Assembly: GCF_001984575.1 (NCBI RefSeq)
Contig: NZ_LZNS01000001.1
Location: 6,750,729 to 6,814,728 of the forward strand
Length of the DNA stretch: 64,000 nt
Reading direction: 5' to 3'
DNA from: Streptomyces sp. MP131-18
GTDB taxonomy: Bacteria; Actinomycetota; Actinomycetes; Streptomycetales; Streptomycetaceae
Made by a program: the position numbers and the translations under genes. Under the pieces are notes generated by a model. The model had not been told where the DNA came from. It saw only the letters and a list, made by a program, of their open reading frames with translations, and made no database searches. This document shows, piece after piece, positions 1 to 7,939 of this stretch; within the stretch, counting starts at the first letter, position 1; each line of letters starts with the position of its first letter.

Positions 1-65
1 GACGGCTATTTATCTTGAAGTGACAAGTGAAGAGTGCGCTTGTTCGCTTGGAGCACTTCCAAAGT
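1..65 (+). other. 23S-5S rRNA internal spacer (partial)
   Basis: The first bases of the window precede a clear 5S rRNA and have no coding character, so they are read as the spacer between an off-window 23S rRNA and the 5S gene. No tRNA fold is visible in it. This is inferred from position only. Confidence 0.6.
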
Positions 66-185
66 GTTCCGGTGGTCATGGCGGAGGGGAAACGCCCGGT
101 TACATTCCGAACCCGGAAGCTAAGCCCTCCAGCGCCGATGGTACTGCATGGGGGACCGTGTGGGAGAGTAGGACACCGCCGGACA
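66..185 (+). rRNA. rrf: 5S ribosomal RNA
   Basis: The stretch has the actinobacterial 5S layout. It starts with a GTTCCGGTGG-type 5' strand, carries the conserved core CCGAACCCGGAAGCTAAGC near 108-126 and the GATGGTACTGC block near 138-148, and ends in GGGAGAGTAGGACACCGCC, which pairs back with the 5' end. Its length of about 120 nt is normal. A strong hairpin terminator follows 10 bases later, so this is the last gene of an rRNA operon. The exact ends are uncertain by a few bases. Confidence 0.93.
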
Positions 186-195
186 ATTTTTATGG

Positions 196-244
196 GACCT
201 CTGGTTTCTCAGCGTTCATGCTGGGAAATCAGAGGTCTTTTTTT
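196..244 (+). terminator. rRNA operon intrinsic terminator
   Basis: Arms GACCTCTGGTTTCTCAGC (196-213) and GCTGGGAAATCAGAGGTC (220-237) pair almost perfectly around a 6-nt loop and are followed by a run of T to 244. This is a classical rho-independent terminator closing the rRNA transcript. Confidence 0.93.
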
Positions 245-272
245 TGTGAGCTGAGAGGCAGGAATCACGGCG

Positions 273-2033
273 ATGTCGAATTCGGACGAGGAACGGCCGG
301 CGCGGCCCGAGCGCGGGTCCGGCCGGGATGGACGGGACGACGGGCGGAACCGCGGTTACCGGCGGGACGAACGTCGTTTCGGTGGGCGGGACGGGGACCG
401 TCGTGATGTTCGCCGTGATGAGCGGCCGCGCAGCTCCGGCCGGTTTGGGCGCGATGACCGGCGTGACGATCGGCCTGGCGGTAGTGGTGGTGGGTTCCGG
501 CGTGACGACCGGCGGGATGACCGGCCGCAGGGTGAACGGCCCCGTGGGGGCGGTGGCTTTCGTCGGGACGATCGGCCTGGCGGCAGTGGTGGTGGGTTCC
601 GGCGTGACGACCGGCGGGACGATCGGCCGCAGGGTGAACGGCCCCGTGGGGGCGGTGGCTTTCGTCGGGACGATCGGCCTGGCGGCAGTGGTGGTGGGTT
701 CCGGCGCGATGACAGGCGGGATGACCGGCCGCAGGGTGAACGGCCCCGTGGGGGCGGTGGCTTTCGTCGGGACGATCGGCCTGGCGGCAGTGGTGGTGGG
801 TTCCGGCGCGATGACAGGCGGGATGACCGGCCGCAGGGTGAACGGCCCCGTGGCGGAAGCGGATTCCGGCGGGACGACCGGCCTGGCGGCAGTGGTGGTG
901 GATTCCGGCGTGACGACAGGCGGGACGATCGGCCGCAGGGTGAACGGCCCCGTGGGGGCGGTGGCTTTCGTCGGGACGATCGGCCGCATTCCGGCGGGGG
1001 TGGGTTCCGGCGGGATGACCGGCCGTACGGTGATCGTCCCCGTGGCGGTGGGGGCGGGTTCCGGCGCGATGACAGGCGTGATGACCGGCCGCATGCTGAC
1101 CGGCCGCGGGGCGGCGGGGCTGGGTTCCGGCGGGATGACCGAGGGCGTGGCGGTGCCGCCGGATACCGGCGGGACGACCGCAGGGACGACAGGCGCGACG
1201 AGCGCCGTGACTCGGATCGGCCCGGCGGACGGGACTTCCGGGGGCGGCGCGATGACCGCGGCGGTCCCCGTGCGGGGTACCGGCGCGAGGGACGGGCGCG
1301 CGGTCCGGAGCAGCAGACGCGGCGGCTGCCCATCCCGGACGAGGTGACCGGGGAGGAGATCGACAGGTCGGTGCGGCAGGAGCTGATGAGTCTGCCGAGG
1401 ACCCTGGCGATCGACGTGGCCAGGAACCTGGTCATGGTGGCGCAGCTGCTTGATGAGGACCCCGAGCGAGCCTACGGCTATGCGCGGGTTGCGTTGCGGC
1501 TGGCGTCGCGCGTGGCCGCCGTACGCGAGGCCGCGGGCTTCGCCGCGTACGGGGTGGAGAAGTACAGCGAGGCGCTGACCGAGTTCCGCGCGGCCCGGCG
1601 CATGTCCGGGGCGGTGGACCTGTGGCCGATCATGGCGGACTGCGAGCGCGGTATCGGGCGGCCGGAGCGGGCGCTTGCAATGGCCGGGGAGCCCGAGGTG
1701 CGGCAGCTGGACAAGGCGGGGCAGGTCGAGATGCGGCTGGTCGCGGCCGGCGCACGGCGTGACCTCGGTCAGGCGGAGGCGGCGGTCGTGACGTTGCAGA
1801 GCCAGGAGCTGGCGTCCACGGCCGTGCATCCGTGGACGGCCCGGCTGCGCTACGCGTACGCGGACGCCCTGCTCGCGGTGGGCCGCGAGCAGGATGCGCG
1901 GGAGTGGTTCGCGAAGACGGTCGAGGCCGACAGCGGCGGCACCACGAATGCCGCCGACCGGCTTGCCGAGATCGACGGGGTGGAGTTCGTCGACGCCCTG
2001 GACCCGGACGCCGACGAACCAGACGAGGAGTGA
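273..2033 (+). CDS. TPR protein with RGG/RDDR tandem-repeat N-terminus
   Basis: This 586-residue protein has two parts. Residues about 1-345 are low complexity, built from Gly-Phe-Arg-Arg-Asp-Asp-Arg and Arg-Gly-Gly-Gly blocks. Within them a 34-residue unit (102 bp) recurs five times, starting at 479, 581, 683, 785 and 887. Residues about 350-586 are an ordinary helical domain with TPR character (for example the A-x-G-x-x-x-Y-x-x-A-L-x-x-F pattern near 420-440), ending in an acidic tail. RGG/RDD tracts are typical of RNA-binding, disordered proteins. The gene lies directly behind the rRNA terminator, so a role near RNA or ribosomes is plausible but only inferred. The ATG follows a GAGAGG-like site. 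The function is unknown. The repeat copy number probably varies between strains. Confidence 0.85.
   Translation: MSNSDEERPARPERGSGRDGRDDGRNRGYRRDERRFGGRDGDRRDVRRDERPRSSGRFGRDDRRDDRPGGSGGGFRRDDRRDDRPQGERPRGGGGFRRDDRPGGSGGGFRRDDRRDDRPQGERPRGGGGFRRDDRPGGSGGGFRRDDRRDDRPQGERPRGGGGFRRDDRPGGSGGGFRRDDRRDDRPQGERPRGGSGFRRDDRPGGSGGGFRRDDRRDDRPQGERPRGGGGFRRDDRPHSGGGGFRRDDRPYGDRPRGGGGGFRRDDRRDDRPHADRPRGGGAGFRRDDRGRGGAAGYRRDDRRDDRRDERRDSDRPGGRDFRGRRDDRGGPRAGYRREGRARGPEQQTRRLPIPDEVTGEEIDRSVRQELMSLPRTLAIDVARNLVMVAQLLDEDPERAYGYARVALRLASRVAAVREAAGFAAYGVEKYSEALTEFRAARRMSGAVDLWPIMADCERGIGRPERALAMAGEPEVRQLDKAGQVEMRLVAAGARRDLGQAEAAVVTLQSQELASTAVHPWTARLRYAYADALLAVGREQDAREWFAKTVEADSGGTTNAADRLAEIDGVEFVDALDPDADEPDEE
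479..988 (+). repeat. Five tandem 102-bp in-frame repeats
   Basis: CGGYAGTGGTGGTGGGTTCC-like unit starts recur at 479, 581, 683, 785 and 887, giving an exact 102-bp period. The first four copies differ by only a few bases; the fourth-to-fifth boundary and the fifth copy diverge more. The unit encodes one GGSGGGFRRDDRRDDRPQGE-type block plus a second RGGGGFRRDDRP block. The array is coding and has no spacers, so it is a minisatellite and not a CRISPR. Confidence 0.93.
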
Positions 2034-2039
2034 CGCCGC

Positions 2040-3848
2040 TCAGGCGAAGCGGGCCAGGGGGTTCTCCAGCGTCCCGATGAGCTGGAGGGCCTCCGCGGCC
2101 TGCGCGGGGTCCTGGATGTTCACCATCTGCTGGTTGTTGCGCAGCTGAAGGCGGTTCAGGCAGGAGAGGGCGAAACGCTCCACGAACAGGTCGAGGCGAT
2201 TGAACTTCTCGGCCAGGTGGGGCGTCGCTTTTTGGTAGTCGGTGATGCACTCGGCGACCGCGGCCCAGAAATCGTCCTCGTCGAGCAGGCCGGCCTCACT
2301 GAGGATGGCACTGAGGAACCGGAAGAAGCAGTCGAAGACGTCGGTGAACAGGGTGAGCGTCCACAGGTCGTCTGATATGTCCAGCCGCAGCGCCTCCATG
2401 ACCGGGGGCAGCGGGGTGTCGGGGTTCATGACGCCGATTTCCTCGGCGATGTCCTTGATGAACACCCGCTGCGGGACGCCGTCCGCCAGCACCATGATCA
2501 CGTTCTCGCCGTGCGGCATGAACACCAGGTCGTAGGCGTACAGGCAGTGCAGCAGCGGCGTCAGGTAGGCGGTGAGGTAGCGGCGCAGCCAGTCGGCGGC
2601 GGTGAGGCCGGATTCCTCGATGAGCGCGCCGACGAACGGGTCGCCGTAGCGGTCGACGTGCAGGAGCGAGGCCATGGTGGCGAGGCGTTCGCCGGGCCGC
2701 AGGGAGGGGACCGGGCTCTCGCGCCACAGGGCGGCGAGCATTTTCAGGTAGGGCGAGCCCTTCTCCGCGATGGCCTCGTACTGCGTGTGGTGGTAGCCGA
2801 TGGAGGCGCGTTCCCGCAGGACGCCGAAGCCGTTGGCGGTGAGGAACGCGTCGCCGGTGACGGTCTCCGCCACCCACTCGTTGATGGCGGGGGTGCGGTC
2901 CATGTAGGCGGCGGAGAGGCCGCGCAGGAAGCCCATGTTGAGGACCGAAATGGCGGTCTTCACGTAGTGCTTGCCGGGGGCGCTGGTGTTGAAGAACGTG
3001 CGGATCGACTGCTGGGCCTGGTACTCGTCGTCGCTGTGGCCGAGGAACACCAGGTGACGGCGGGCTATCTCGGCGGCGAAGGTGATGGTCAGCTTGTTGA
3101 CCCACTGCCAGGGGTGCGCCGGGAAGAGGTAGTAGTCGTCCAGGTCGAGGCCGAGGTCGGCCATGCGGTCGGCGAAGGCGCGCAGGGTTTCCTGGGCGAT
3201 TTCCTGGGCGATGAGCGTGTCGTAGTCGAGGTCGGCGGACGACTTGAACGTGGCCAGATCGCGGCGGGCGGCCAGCCACACCAGGCGGACGGGGGCGGCG
3301 GCCTCGGGTGTGTAGGCGTGGTACTCAAGGCCGTCGAAGCCGATGCGCCCGTTGTTGGCGACGAAGCAGGGGTGGCCCTCCGTCATCCCGGCCTCGATCG
3401 TCTGGAAGTCGCTGCGGGCCAGTTCGGCCGCGGTGCGCGGGGGTGCGGCCAGTTTGTACGCGGTGCCCGCCAGGGTGCTGCTGATCTCTTCGAGGTAGAC
3501 GGGGAGGACGGAGTCGTCGAGGCCGAGGGTGCCGCGCAGGTCCACGAAGAAGTCGAGGGCGTCGAGGGTGAGCGGGGCGCCGTCACGTTCGCGGGTGATG
3601 CTGGAGGCGTCGACCTGCCAGTGGTCAAGGGCGAGGCGGCGGGCGGCGAAGCGGTAGGCGACGGTGCCGTCGTCGCTGTGGACGGTGTGGCGGCCGTCGG
3701 GCGCGGGCTCCGGGGAGAGGATGCGTTCGTGGGAGAACTCGGCGAGTGCCTTGCGGATCAGCAGGCGGTTGGCGCGCTCCCAGTGCTCGGGCGTGAGGTG
3801 GGCGACGATCTCGTGTCCGGCGGCGGGGTGGGGGTGGGGGAGGGGCAT
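2040..3848 (-). CDS. desD: IucA/IucC-family NIS siderophore synthetase, DesD-like
   Basis: This is a 602-residue NRPS-independent siderophore synthetase. Enzymes of this family use ATP to adenylate a carboxylate and condense it with an amine or hydroxylamine; DesD oligomerises and cyclises N-hydroxy-N-succinylcadaverine into desferrioxamine E. The N-terminus (HLTPEHWERANRLLIRKALA) matches the DesD group. The family's nucleotide-binding landmarks are present, including KTAISVLNMGFLRG in the middle and MPHGENVIMV towards the C-terminal third. The ATG at 3848 has AGGAG 11 bases upstream. A GTG at 3860 would overlap that site, so it is less likely. The gene is co-transcribed with the acyltransferase upstream (stop and start 4 bases apart). 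No decarboxylase (desA) or monooxygenase (desB) is nearby, so the true product is uncertain. Confidence 0.85.
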   Translation of the reverse strand: MPLPHPHPAAGHEIVAHLTPEHWERANRLLIRKALAEFSHERILSPEPAPDGRHTVHSDDGTVAYRFAARRLALDHWQVDASSITRERDGAPLTLDALDFFVDLRGTLGLDDSVLPVYLEEISSTLAGTAYKLAAPPRTAAELARSDFQTIEAGMTEGHPCFVANNGRIGFDGLEYHAYTPEAAAPVRLVWLAARRDLATFKSSADLDYDTLIAQEIAQETLRAFADRMADLGLDLDDYYLFPAHPWQWVNKLTITFAAEIARRHLVFLGHSDDEYQAQQSIRTFFNTSAPGKHYVKTAISVLNMGFLRGLSAAYMDRTPAINEWVAETVTGDAFLTANGFGVLRERASIGYHHTQYEAIAEKGSPYLKMLAALWRESPVPSLRPGERLATMASLLHVDRYGDPFVGALIEESGLTAADWLRRYLTAYLTPLLHCLYAYDLVFMPHGENVIMVLADGVPQRVFIKDIAEEIGVMNPDTPLPPVMEALRLDISDDLWTLTLFTDVFDCFFRFLSAILSEAGLLDEDDFWAAVAECITDYQKATPHLAEKFNRLDLFVERFALSCLNRLQLRNNQQMVNIQDPAQAAEALQLIGTLENPLARFA

Positions 3849-3852
3849 GGGG

Positions 3853-4440
3853 TCATTCACTCCTGGTCGTCGCCGGGGCGGCGGCTGCCGCCGGTGCGTA
3901 CTGCTCGCGCGTGCAGGTGCTGAGGTAGGCGTCCTTGCCGGGGAGGGACACGGTCCGTTCGACGCGGAAGCCGACGGCGGCGTTCAGTGCGTGGACGGAC
4001 CGGTTGCGCACGTCGGGTTCGACGACGACGCGGCGGGTGGCGGGGTCGGCGAAGAGCAGTTCCATGACGGTGGTGATCACGGCGCGGGTGAAGCCGTGCA
4101 GCGGGGTGTCGGTGGGGGCGACCAGGAAGTGCATCCCGACGTCGCCGGGACGCACGTCGTAGGCGGCGCCGACCGGCTCGGTCGCCGGGTCGTAGCGTTC
4201 GACGAGGAACGCGGGGCGGCCGTTGTGCAGGCCGAGCAGGGCCTCGTGCGTGGGGGAGGCGGCGATGGCGCGGAACTCCTCCTGCACGTCGGCGAGCTGG
4301 GCGTTCTGCATCAGCCAGAAGACCGACTTGGGGTGTGTGAGCCAGCGGTGGAGCAGCTCGGCGTCGGTGGCGGGGTCGACGTGGCGGAGGGCGAACTGCC
4401 CCAGCCGGTCGTCCTGTCGGGCGAAAATGGTGGCGCTCAT
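3853..4440 (-). CDS. desC: GNAT siderophore N-acyltransferase, DesC/IucB-like
   Basis: This 195-residue GNAT-type acyltransferase resembles DesC, RhbD and IucB, which acylate the hydroxylamine of an N-hydroxy diamine or amino acid from acyl-CoA. Diagnostic stretches are HPKSVFWLMQNAQLADV and the GRPAFLVERYDPA segment. The C-terminal half (VEPDVRNRSVHALNAAVGF) is the usual acetyl-CoA-binding helix region. The ATG at 4440 is preceded by GGGAG with five bases spacing; an in-frame TTG at 4464 lies further upstream but is less convincing. A near-perfect iron box lies 33 bp upstream of the ATG, so the pair with the NIS synthetase should be expressed under iron limitation. Confidence 0.85.
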   Translation of the reverse strand: MSATIFARQDDRLGQFALRHVDPATDAELLHRWLTHPKSVFWLMQNAQLADVQEEFRAIAASPTHEALLGLHNGRPAFLVERYDPATEPVGAAYDVRPGDVGMHFLVAPTDTPLHGFTRAVITTVMELLFADPATRRVVVEPDVRNRSVHALNAAVGFRVERTVSLPGKDAYLSTCTREQYAPAAAAAPATTRSE

Positions 4441-4472
4441 GCGGCTCCCAGATGAGGCGGTCAAGCTGGGAG

Positions 4473-4491
4473 TGAGGTTAGCCTAACCTAA
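4473..4491 (-). promoter_or_regulatory. Iron box (DmdR/IdeR-type operator) for desC-desD
   Basis: On the minus strand the site reads TTAGGTTAGGCTAACCTCA. It matches the known palindromic DmdR/IdeR consensus TTAGGTTAGGCTAACCTAA at 18 of 19 positions. It lies just upstream of the acyltransferase start and overlaps the last codon and stop of the gene at 4488-5741. Confidence 0.9.
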
Positions 4492-5741
4492 TTTTCGTCG
4501 GCAATGTCGAGTGGCCTGAGCAGCAGGCCCGTGGCCGGTTTCGGACCGAACGACGTCGACTTGTGCGGCATGGTGACCCCGGCCTCGGCAAGCGCGCGTA
4601 CCGTCGGCTCGGCCACGGCCCGCATCAGGACGGCGCTGCCGCCGGCACGCTCGGCCTGGGCGACGGCGGCGTCCGCGTCGTGCAGGTGGCGCACCGTTCC
4701 CGGCTCGACGTCGGACCGCCACAGCGTGCCGAGCAGCGCGGCGTGCAGCACGGTCGCGTCCAGGCGGCGCCAGGCGGGCGGGCGGTCGTGGCGGACGGTG
4801 CGGTCGAGCAGCCCCGGATCGGGTCGGTCGAGCAGATGGCAGTGGCCCTCGCCCGCCAGGAGGAACGCCGTGCCCGGTGTCGTGTCGAGGAGGTCCAGGG
4901 CGTGCGCGGCCGGTACGTCGAGGCGCCGGGTGCGGAACGCACCGTTGAGCCGCGCCAGGGCCGCGGCCGGCGGCAGCGTGGGCAGGACGCGGTGGATGGG
5001 CTGCACATGCAGCGGGTACCTGGCGGTGTCGACCAGCAGCACGAGTCCGCGGTCCCACGGCGGCCGGCCCTCGTGCTCGGCGGACAGCCGCAGGTAGGTC
5101 GCCCAGCGGTGGTGGCCGTCCGCGATCAGGGCCCGATGGCCCCTCAGGCCCCCGGTGAGCGCGGCGACTTCGGCCGGTTCCGTCACCGGCCACAGGCGGT
5201 GGCGTGTGCCGTCCGCGGTGGTGGTGGCCAGTAACGGGGGGCGGCGCGCGATGCGTTCGACGGCGTCCGTGGTGGAGTCGGTGCCGTGGCAGGCGAGCAG
5301 CAGCGGTTCCAGGTTCGCGGCCGTGGCGCGCATCAGCGCGGCCCGGTCCTCGACGACGTCCGGCATGACGTCCTCGTGCGGCAGCACCACGCCCGCCTCG
5401 GGAGGGCTGAGCGCGAGGGCGCCGATCAGGCCGCGCTGGAGCGTTCCGCCCGCGCGCTGCTCGTAGACCCACACGGCCGGGTCCGGGTCGGCGGCCAGCA
5501 CGCCTTCCGCGCGCCACCCGCGCAGCGTCCGTGCGGCATCGCGGTGGGCCGCGGCGGGGTCGCCCGCCTGCGGGAGGATCAGCCGGACGATGTTGTAGCG
5601 GTCGGCGGTCTGGAGTTCGCGCAGCCCGTCCGGGCGGACGACGACGTCGTAGGGCGGGGAGGTGACGGCGGCGAGGCTGCCGACCCGGTCCTGGGCGTAG
5701 CGCAGGGCGCGGAACGGCGCGAGGTCGAGACCGGCGTGCAT
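4488..5741 (-). CDS. DUF1015 family protein
   Basis: This 417-residue protein belongs to the conserved DUF1015 family. It shows the family hallmarks: an N-terminal LAPFRALRY...VTSPPYDVV segment, then ADRYNIVRLILP, a central RALIADGHHRWATYL motif, and a C-terminal MPHKSTSFGPKPATGLLLRPL ending. The family's biochemical role is not established, although the DGHHR motif suggests an active site. The ATG at 5741 is the start used because it opens the conserved LAPFRALRY segment. It is divergent from the NagD-like gene, with 46 bp between starts. Its 3' end overlaps the iron box of the downstream siderophore genes. Confidence 0.88.
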   Translation of the reverse strand: MHAGLDLAPFRALRYAQDRVGSLAAVTSPPYDVVVRPDGLRELQTADRYNIVRLILPQAGDPAAAHRDAARTLRGWRAEGVLAADPDPAVWVYEQRAGGTLQRGLIGALALSPPEAGVVLPHEDVMPDVVEDRAALMRATAANLEPLLLACHGTDSTTDAVERIARRPPLLATTTADGTRHRLWPVTEPAEVAALTGGLRGHRALIADGHHRWATYLRLSAEHEGRPPWDRGLVLLVDTARYPLHVQPIHRVLPTLPPAAALARLNGAFRTRRLDVPAAHALDLLDTTPGTAFLLAGEGHCHLLDRPDPGLLDRTVRHDRPPAWRRLDATVLHAALLGTLWRSDVEPGTVRHLHDADAAVAQAERAGGSAVLMRAVAEPTVRALAEAGVTMPHKSTSFGPKPATGLLLRPLDIADEN

Positions 5742-5787
5742 CCCCGCATCGTAGGCGCTGGGGGGCGTGCGCGATGATCGGACCGAC

Positions 5788-6855
5788 ATGGCTGAATCGA
5801 CGAATGAACGAAGCGACCCGCCGTCCGCCCCGCGGACCGCGCCCGGCGAGTGCGCCCAGGCGCTGTGCGAGGCGTACGACACCGCGCTGCTCGACCTGGA
5901 CGGCGTGGTCTATGCGGGCGGCGACGCGCTGCCGCACGCCGTCGCGTCACTGCGGACGGCTCGGTCCCGCGGGATGCGGCTGGCGTACGTGACGAACAAC
6001 GCGGCCAGGACGCCGCGGACCGTCGCGGACCATCTGACGCGGCTCGGCGTGCCCGCGGAGCCCGCGGAGGTCGTCACCTCGGCGCAGGCCGTGGCGCGGC
6101 TGATCGCCGAGCAACTGCCCGTGGGCGCCCGGGTGTTGTGCGCGGGCGGCGAGGGCCTGCGGGTGGCCTTGGCCGAACGGGGCCTGCTGCCGGTGGACTC
6201 GGCGGACGACGATCCCGCCGCGGTGGTGCAGGGGTACGGCGGCCCGGAACTGCCCTGGGGGGTGCTGACGGAGGCGGCGCTCGCGGTGAACCGCGGGGCG
6301 GCCTGGTTCGCCTCGAACACGGACCTGACGATTCCCAGCGGGCGCGGCACGGCGCCGGGGAACGGGGCCGCGGTGGAGGTCGTGCGCATCGCGACCGGGT
6401 ACCGCAAGGAGCCGCGGGTGGCGGGCAAGCCGTGCCCGCCGATGCACCGGGAGAGCATTCTGCGGACCGGCGCGTGGCGCCCGCTGGTGGTCGGCGACCG
6501 GCTGGACACCGACATCGAGGGCGCGCACGCCGGCGGCGTCGACTCGTTGCTGGTGCTGAGCGGTGTGACGGACGCGGCGGAACTGCTCGCGGCGCGGCCG
6601 GCGCACCGGCCGACGTACGTGGCGGCCGACCTGCGCGGCCTGCTCGTCGCCCAGCCGGCCCCGGTGCCGGACGGCGACGGGTTCGCCTGCGGCGGGTGGC
6701 GGGCGTCGGTGCGCGCCGGGCGGCTGGAGCTGTCGGGGCAGGACGACGACCCGCTGAACGGGCTGCGCGCGCTGTGCGCCGCGGCCTGGTCGGCGGCGGG
6801 ACGGGAGCGCGGCACGGCGGAGTGCGGGGCGGCCGTCGCGCGGCTGGGGCTGTGA
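5788..6855 (+). CDS. NagD-like HAD-IIA phosphatase
   Basis: This 355-residue protein is a haloacid-dehalogenase-superfamily phosphatase of the NagD/4-nitrophenylphosphatase group. Motif I is DLDGVVYAGG (Asp36 and Asp38, nucleophile and acid/base), motif II follows in YVTNNAARTP, a Lys sits in VAGKPCPPM, and motif IV is GDRLDTDIEGA. The long insertion between motifs II and III is the type-IIA cap. The C-terminal 70 residues extend beyond the usual fold and are rich in Ala/Gly. The ATG at 5788 is preferred to an upstream in-frame GTG (5767). The substrate is unknown; the family acts on nucleotides and small phosphates. Confidence 0.88.
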   Translation: MAESTNERSDPPSAPRTAPGECAQALCEAYDTALLDLDGVVYAGGDALPHAVASLRTARSRGMRLAYVTNNAARTPRTVADHLTRLGVPAEPAEVVTSAQAVARLIAEQLPVGARVLCAGGEGLRVALAERGLLPVDSADDDPAAVVQGYGGPELPWGVLTEAALAVNRGAAWFASNTDLTIPSGRGTAPGNGAAVEVVRIATGYRKEPRVAGKPCPPMHRESILRTGAWRPLVVGDRLDTDIEGAHAGGVDSLLVLSGVTDAAELLAARPAHRPTYVAADLRGLLVAQPAPVPDGDGFACGGWRASVRAGRLELSGQDDDPLNGLRALCAAAWSAAGRERGTAECGAAVARLGL

Positions 6856-6898
6856 CGCGGGAGTCACCGCGGTGGCGGCACCCTGTATCCTCCAGAGC

Positions 6899-7681
6899 AT
6901 GCCCGCCGTCCCCGCCTCAGCGCCGGGCCGCGTCGCCCCTCAGCAGCGGGGACTGCTGACCGAGCGGATCGCTCGTCAGCTGGAGCACGACATCCGGTCC
7001 GGGAAGTTCGCCGTCGGGGCCAAGCTTCCGTCCGAGCGGGAGCTGGCCACGCAGTTCGGCGCGAGCCGCAATGTGGTGCGCGAGGTGTTGCGGCGTCTGG
7101 AGGCGCAGCACCTGATCTCGGTGGCACCCGGCCGCGGCTCGTTCGTCAGCGAGCAGTCCTCGGGGCAGGCGCGCAGCTACGACGCGCTGTACCGGGCGGG
7201 GCGGCCGACGGTCAGGCAGCTGATCGAGGCGCGTATTCCGCTGGAGGTCGAGATCGTGGGGCTCGCCACCGAGCGGGCCACCGAGGAGGATCTGGCCGTG
7301 ATGCGGGCGGCCAACGACGGGCTGCTGCACGCGACGGACGTGATCGTGAAGGCGAACGCGGACCTCGCGTTCCACGACGCGATCGCGGCGGCGAGCGGCA
7401 ATCCGGTGCTGCGGATCATGCTGTCGTCGATCAGCGGCATGATGTTCGAGATGATGCTCCGGTCCAATTCGGACCCGTCGATCGGCGAGCCAGGGGTGCC
7501 GCACCATCCGGAGATCCTGGCCGCGATCCTGGACCGCGACGTCGAGCTTGCGCGCCGGCACATGCGCGAGCATCTGCGGCTGGGGCTGCGCACGTACGGG
7601 CGGGACCTGGATGTGAGTGTCGGCGTCATGGCGCAGCAGCACATCGAGACACTGCTGCGGCAGGGGAACGGCCACTCCTAG
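6899..7681 (+). CDS. FadR/GntR-family transcriptional regulator
   Basis: This is a 260-residue regulator. An N-terminal winged HTH (about residues 22-85) includes the GntR signature AKLPSERELATQFGASRNVV and wing PGRGSFV. A C-terminal all-helical FCD domain follows, with the conserved ligand/metal-binding pattern (ARIPLEVEIVGLA, ADLAFHDAIAAASGNPVL, PHHPEILAAI, ARRHMREHL). FCD-type members usually sense small organic or sugar acids. It precedes the ABC transporter and mannonate dehydratase-like genes and probably represses them through the palindromes at 7940-7961. The ATG at 6899 opens at the expected position, but a GTG at 6872 with a GGGAG site is possible. Its TAG stop is part of the CTAG target duplication of the adjoining MITE-like element. 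Confidence 0.9.
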   Translation: MPAVPASAPGRVAPQQRGLLTERIARQLEHDIRSGKFAVGAKLPSERELATQFGASRNVVREVLRRLEAQHLISVAPGRGSFVSEQSSGQARSYDALYRAGRPTVRQLIEARIPLEVEIVGLATERATEEDLAVMRAANDGLLHATDVIVKANADLAFHDAIAAASGNPVLRIMLSSISGMMFEMMLRSNSDPSIGEPGVPHHPEILAAILDRDVELARRHMREHLRLGLRTYGRDLDVSVGVMAQQHIETLLRQGNGHS

Positions 7682-7863
7682 GTCCTGTTGTTTGGATCTT
7701 CGTGGGTCAGGTCGCGTTGTCAGATGCGGTGGTCCCCCAGGTCTTTGGGGGCCTGGGAGGTGCCCCCAAGGCGGTGGATCGCACTGGGCACCTCCCAGGG
7801 AGCCAGGCCGGGGGAGTGCCGTAGCTGGCAGCCGCGGGCCCGCGAAGATCCGAACGACAGGGC
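7682..7863. mobile_element. MITE-like element with terminal inverted repeats and CTAG duplication
   Basis: The left end (GTCCTGTTGTTTGGATCTTC, from 7682) and the right end read inwards (CCCTGTCGTTCGGATCTTCG, ending at 7863) are imperfect inverted repeats of about 21 bp with three mismatches. Both ends are flanked by CTAG (7678-7681 and 7864-7867), consistent with a 4-bp target duplication. There is no transposase inside the 182 bp. An internal 14-bp perfect inverted repeat (7752-7765 and 7786-7799) would fold as a strong hairpin. IS5-type transposases are known to favour CTAG or YTAR targets, so a non-autonomous IS5-family derivative is the best guess. Confidence 0.78.
7752..7799. repeat. 14-bp perfect inverted repeat inside the MITE
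   Basis: CCTGGGAGGTGCCC (7752-7765) and GGGCACCTCCCAGG (7786-7799) are exact reverse complements around a 20-nt loop. Lying between gntR and the ABC operon, the hairpin could act as a transcription barrier. Confidence 0.85.
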
Positions 7864-7939
7864 CTAGTCGCGGGCGGCGGCTTTCCGGGGGGCTCGCGGA
7901 TTGAGGGTGGTCATCCGGTGGTCTCGCTGTTATGGTCCC

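Noticed and set aside
479..988. CRISPR array
   Set aside because: The 102-bp units are head-to-tail, in frame, without spacers, and there are no cas genes. It is a coding minisatellite.
216..1829. Long antisense frames of 537 and 359 codons opposite the repeat protein
   Set aside because: They are composed only of Pro/Thr/Ile or Arg/Ser/Pro repeats that mirror the 102-bp array. The plus-strand frame has a normal C-terminal domain, a start and a stop, so the antisense frames are by-products of the repeat.
2511..3923. 470-codon plus-strand frame over desD
   Set aside because: It is Gly/Val/Glu rich, opposite a clear NIS synthetase, with no ribosome-binding site or domain.
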